Below, in pieces: positions 60,807 to 64,000 of a stretch of DNA of 64,000 nucleotides (position 1 is the stretch's first letter; each line of letters opens with the position of its first letter). The notes under the pieces were generated by a model, which worked only from the letters and a program-made list of their open reading frames with translations, had not been told where the DNA came from and ran no database searches. The DNA is from Zeugodacus cucurbitae. Taxonomy: Eukaryota > Arthropoda > Insecta > Diptera > Tephritidae. The stretch covers positions 70,499,501 through 70,563,500 of the forward strand of contig NC_071667.1 in assembly GCF_028554725.1 (NCBI RefSeq), read 5' to 3'. A program made the translations under genes and the position numbers.

Positions 60807-63800
60807 CGTCCACTTCTAGTAATGGGTCGCACTACCGTTCCCACACTCGGCCGTCCTGACATTCGTTCGTCCTCGAACGACACGCACCATTTTTTCATGA
60901 ATTCGGCTACTGTTGTCGTTCGATTCGGTCCTTCATGTTCACCTACCTTCTCGACATCATACCGACCGTGGTTCAGCTTTTTAATAATTTTATACGGACC
61001 TAAGAACTTTTTCTTAATCTTTAATGTGGGACCGTATTGTGTACGCTTTATAGCTACTAATTCATTTTCTTCATACGTTTGTTCGGCTTTTCTAGTCGCA
61101 TTATAGTTTTTCCGATTTTCTTCCTGTATTGCTTTAATATTTCTCTTAGCAGTCTCTCTAATCTGTTCACGTTCGGTTTCTAGCTCTTTTATTACTTCGT
61201 TTTCAATGTATTCGCTCAAGTCTACCTGATTTTCTAAACGCATGTTAAGTCCAGTTAATAGTTTAAATGGGGACACCTTTGTGCTACGATTTGGATAATT
61301 GTTTAAACATTTTTGTACATTGTCGACGTTTTTATACCATTGATCTGGATTGTTCAAAGACAGTTTCGTCAATATTGGGATTACCGTTCGGTGGATGCGC
61401 TCCACCTGTCCGTTTCCCCTCGGCACACCCGTCGCAATACATAGATGTTGTATTCCTTGCTCACTACAATAGTTTTTAAAAACTTGGGAGGTAAAGGCTG
61501 CACCTCTGTCCGTTATTATTCTTCTTGGGTTTCCAAAAATGGCTGCTTGTTTACCTAACCTATCAATCACTGCTAATGCACCAGTATCTTTTGTTGGGTA
61601 CAACCAGACAAATTTAGAGAACGCATCTACAACTGATAAAATGTGGTTATAACGTTTTGCAGTAGCCGTCAAAGGTCCTAAGTGGTCTAAGTGGTAAGTG
61701 CCTAACGGTTGATCATCTTTAGGAATCGGGGTAAGGAACCCTTCTTTCTTACCCATTTTTGCATTTGCTACAATGCACTCTATACAACTGGCTACTATTC
61801 GAACAATCTTCTGTCCTAGCTGTGGAATATAATAAGATTTCTCTACTAACTCTTGTGTTTTACGTGCAGCAAAGTGATTCTGTCTATGCACTGTCCTTAT
61901 TATGTCCTCTTCCATTGAACAAGGTACAACTACTAGTTCTTTAGAAGGATCTTTGCATAAAATTCCATGAGAGATATAGAAATCTTCAAAGTGACCCTTT
62001 TCCAATATTGTCCTAACAGCTTTCGTCCAATCATCATTCAACTGAGCTTGTAACAATCGATGTCTTAAAGTCTCTTCCATCTGTAGGCAATACATTCTGC
62101 TTAAAGCATCTACATGCCTCATCTGAGATCCGGACCTATGTACAATTTGGTAGTCAAATTCTTGTAAAAATAGAGCCCATCTTGCGACTCTGGGGGGTAC
62201 GTCTTCTTTACGCATCGTAAGCGCGAAAGCGTTACAATCTGTAATTATTGTGAACTTTACTCCTTTTAGATAGATTCGCCATTTTTTTAACGCTGTAATG
62301 ACTGCTAAGACTTCTAACTCATATGAGCTATAGTTTTCTTCTGTCTGACTTGTTTTTCTGCTTAAAAACTGTACTGGATGAAAATTCTGATCTTCACTAC
62401 ACTTTTGCATAAAAATTGCCCCATATCCAAATTTTGATGCATCTGTGTGGATCTCGGTTTCACCATGAGGGTTGTACAACCGAAGAACCGGTGATGTGGT
62501 TAAGGCATTCTTTAAAGTTTGAAAAGATGATACCTGTTCTTTTCCTATTTTAAAAGTGTTGTCCTTCTTAAGTAAATCTGTTAAAGGCTTTGCTAGTGAT
62601 GCGTACCCACTCACAAATCGTCTAAAGTAAGAAGTTAACCCGATAAATCGTTCAACAGTCTTTCTGTTACTTGGTATTGGGTAATTTTGAATAGCCTGAA
62701 TCTTTTCTTTAGAAGGTTTAATTGTTCCCGCCTCAATAATGTATCCGAGGAAGTTAACCTTTCTCTCCAAAAATTGACACTTTTTCCATTTGATACGCAC
62801 ACCGTATCGTGATCCTATTTCTAAAACTCGTTTCAGTTTCATTATCCCTTCATCGTCGTCTTTGGAAGGAATAATGATGTCGTCCATATATATAGAAATC
62901 GTTCCGTCTTTTATGAGGTCTCTAAAAACATAGTTTATGAACCTACAAAATACAGCTGGCGAGTTACATATACCGAATGGAACGTATTTAAATTCGTAAT
63001 GCCCATCTGGGGTCACGAATGCTGTATATTTTATCGAATCTTCGGCTACAGGTACATGGAAGAATCCATCTTCCAAGTCCAACGTTGTGAATATTTTTGC
63101 TTGCTGCAACCTATCTAAAACATCGTCGATCTGTGCCATCGGAAAATTATCTCGAATGATTTTCTTATTTAACAACCTGTAGTCACAACACAACCTTTTT
63201 GACCCATCTTTTTTGTTTACTATAACAATCGGAGATGCGTAATTTGAAAAACTTGGCTGTATGATGTCAGCTTCTAACCAATTTTCTACTTGCTGGTTTA
63301 CGAAATTTTTGTCTTCTAAAGATAGTCTTCGTGGACGTTGAAATACAGGTACTTCGTCGCTTAAAACGATTTTCATTTTAGTTAGACATTTTTCAATACA
63401 TTGGGGCTTATAACTATTTACCAATTCCCGAATAACTACGTTATCGCTATATTCTTCTACATTCAAACATAACTCCTCAAACTCATGTAGTAATTCCATT
63501 CTGTTTTCTTTACTTTTTCCTTCTACCTCTGGTTTAATATTGTTTCTCTTTACAAATTTCGCTCCTTCTGGCTTTATATTAATGTTGACTTTATCTAATA
63601 CTGATGTGCCTATGAATACCGAATATGGAATAGCAGTTTCGCTGGTGATGTGAAACTGCTGTAAGAATTTTAAATCATCAACTTCCAATTCTGTAACGAA
63701 ACTACCATACGTTGAAAATTCTTTTGCGCAGGCGCCATACAAAGTTCTTTTGTCATCGGTCACTTCACCATCAAAATTAATTTTATCGAAAACATCACGC

Positions 63801-64000
63801 CGAATTAAACACAAACAACATCCGGTATCAACCAGTGCATCAATTTTTAGCCCACCTACTTTCACTATTTTTACAGGTAAACTTATTTTTCCGGTAACAT
63901 TTACAACATTAATTTTATCTGATTCCTTCTTTACTTTTATACTTTCAGCACTTTTGCACTCGAAAGACTTGTGTCCTATGCCATTACATTTGAAACATTT
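60782..64000 (-). CDS. Ty3/gypsy retrotransposon Gag-Pol polyprotein (5' part beyond window)
   Basis: The frame is open from the window edge to the stop, 1,072 codons, with no break. The first visible residues form a Gag CCHC zinc knuckle (CFKCNGIGHKSFEC), so Gag and Pol share one frame. Counting from the Met at 63,865: aspartic protease DTG at 13-15; reverse transcriptase about 180-400 with YMDD at 326-329; RNase H with D475, E518, D543 and D586; integrase HHCC zinc finger H660, H664, C694 and C697; DD35E core D727, D786 and E822; GPY module at 956-958. Domain order PR-RT-RH-IN is that of Ty3/gypsy. RT phrases such as LDLEDGFFHV and VPFGICNSPAVF recall the mdg3/blastopia group (inference). 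No env follows. All catalytic residues are present, so this is a young, potentially active copy. Confidence 0.95.
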   Translation of the reverse strand, partial: KCFKCNGIGHKSFECKSAESIKVKKESDKINVVNVTGKISLPVKIVKVGGLKIDALVDTGCCLCLIRRDVFDKINFDGEVTDDKRTLYGACAKEFSTYGSFVTELEVDDLKFLQQFHITSETAIPYSVFIGTSVLDKVNINIKPEGAKFVKRNNIKPEVEGKSKENRMELLHEFEELCLNVEEYSDNVVIRELVNSYKPQCIEKCLTKMKIVLSDEVPVFQRPRRLSLEDKNFVNQQVENWLEADIIQPSFSNYASPIVIVNKKDGSKRLCCDYRLLNKKIIRDNFPMAQIDDVLDRLQQAKIFTTLDLEDGFFHVPVAEDSIKYTAFVTPDGHYEFKYVPFGICNSPAVFCRFINYVFRDLIKDGTISIYMDDIIIPSKDDDEGIMKLKRVLEIGSRYGVRIKWKKCQFLERKVNFLGYIIEAGTIKPSKEKIQAIQNYPIPSNRKTVERFIGLTSYFRRFVSGYASLAKPLTDLLKKDNTFKIGKEQVSSFQTLKNALTTSPVLRLYNPHGETEIHTDASKFGYGAIFMQKCSEDQNFHPVQFLSRKTSQTEENYSSYELEVLAVITALKKWRIYLKGVKFTIITDCNAFALTMRKEDVPPRVARWALFLQEFDYQIVHRSGSQMRHVDALSRMYCLQMEETLRHRLLQAQLNDDWTKAVRTILEKGHFEDFYISHGILCKDPSKELVVVPCSMEEDIIRTVHRQNHFAARKTQELVEKSYYIPQLGQKIVRIVASCIECIVANAKMGKKEGFLTPIPKDDQPLGTYHLDHLGPLTATAKRYNHILSVVDAFSKFVWLYPTKDTGALAVIDRLGKQAAIFGNPRRIITDRGAAFTSQVFKNYCSEQGIQHLCIATGVPRGNGQVERIHRTVIPILTKLSLNNPDQWYKNVDNVQKCLNNYPNRSTKVSPFKLLTGLNMRLENQVDLSEYIENEVIKELETEREQIRETAKRNIKAIQEENRKNYNATRKAEQTYEENELVAIKRTQYGPTLKIKKKFLGPYKIIKKLNHGRYDVEKVGEHEGPNRTTTVAEFMKKWCVSFEDERMSGRPSVGTVVRPITRSGRTYNNIQP

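Noticed and set aside
1..64000. tRNA, rRNA, CRISPR or bacterial-type operon signals
   Set aside because: None seen on reading either strand. The base composition, introns and elements are those of an insect nuclear genome.

Overview
The window looks like AT-rich, gene-poor nuclear DNA of a higher fly (Diptera, Cyclorrhapha). A tephritid-like fruit fly is my best guess. The evidence is a neuropeptide receptor of the insect pyrokinin/CAPA class with short spliced exons, mariner elements, a non-LTR retrotransposon, a Ty3/gypsy element and fly-type core-promoter motifs. The species is inferred, not proven.

The dominant structure is an old, strongly diverged segmental duplication, found here by reading the strands against each other. 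Arm A (about 1-14,400, + orientation) is the inverted copy of 42,190-32,400. Arm C (about 17,300-32,120, + orientation) is the inverted copy of 56,850-40,800. The stretch 32,400-56,850 (arm B) is therefore one complete unit of about 24 kb in inverted orientation. A holds the right half of another unit and C the left half of a third, with a shared overlap (A 1-1,580; C 30,674-32,120; B 42,190-40,830 reversed). The simplest reading is: end of unit 1 (A), start of unit 2, truncated (C), then inverted unit 3 (B).

The unit carries a G-protein-coupled receptor gene. Arm B has a likely promoter and first exon near 34,650. About 20 kb later come coding exons at 55,290-55,581 and 55,752-55,917 (extracellular N-terminus, TM1-TM3) and a TM5 exon at 56,137-56,314. 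The exon that should encode the rest of intracellular loop 2, TM4 and extracellular loop 2 is missing or wrecked. Arm C has a promoterless, nonsense-containing relic of the first coding exon (18,221-18,560, minus). Arm A has the matching promoter and first-exon block on the minus strand (near 11,666); its coding exons would lie beyond the left edge.

Younger mobile elements are scattered over the arms and usually have an empty site in the partner arm. They are two 5'-truncated non-LTR copies that look identical over about 500 bp (8,315-9,136 and 37,004-37,510), an internally deleted mariner with perfect 27-bp terminal inverted repeats (49,256-49,952), a 35-bp remnant of the same mariner family (35,208-35,242), a degenerate second mariner (about 17,781-18,035), and two copies of an unclassified interspersed repeat (4,891-5,944; 45,925-46,670). 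At the right edge, 60,782-64,000 (minus) is an uninterrupted Gag-Pol of a Ty3/gypsy retrotransposon with all catalytic residues, followed by a 35-nt tandem repeat. I see no tRNA, rRNA or CRISPR, and no other convincing protein gene.
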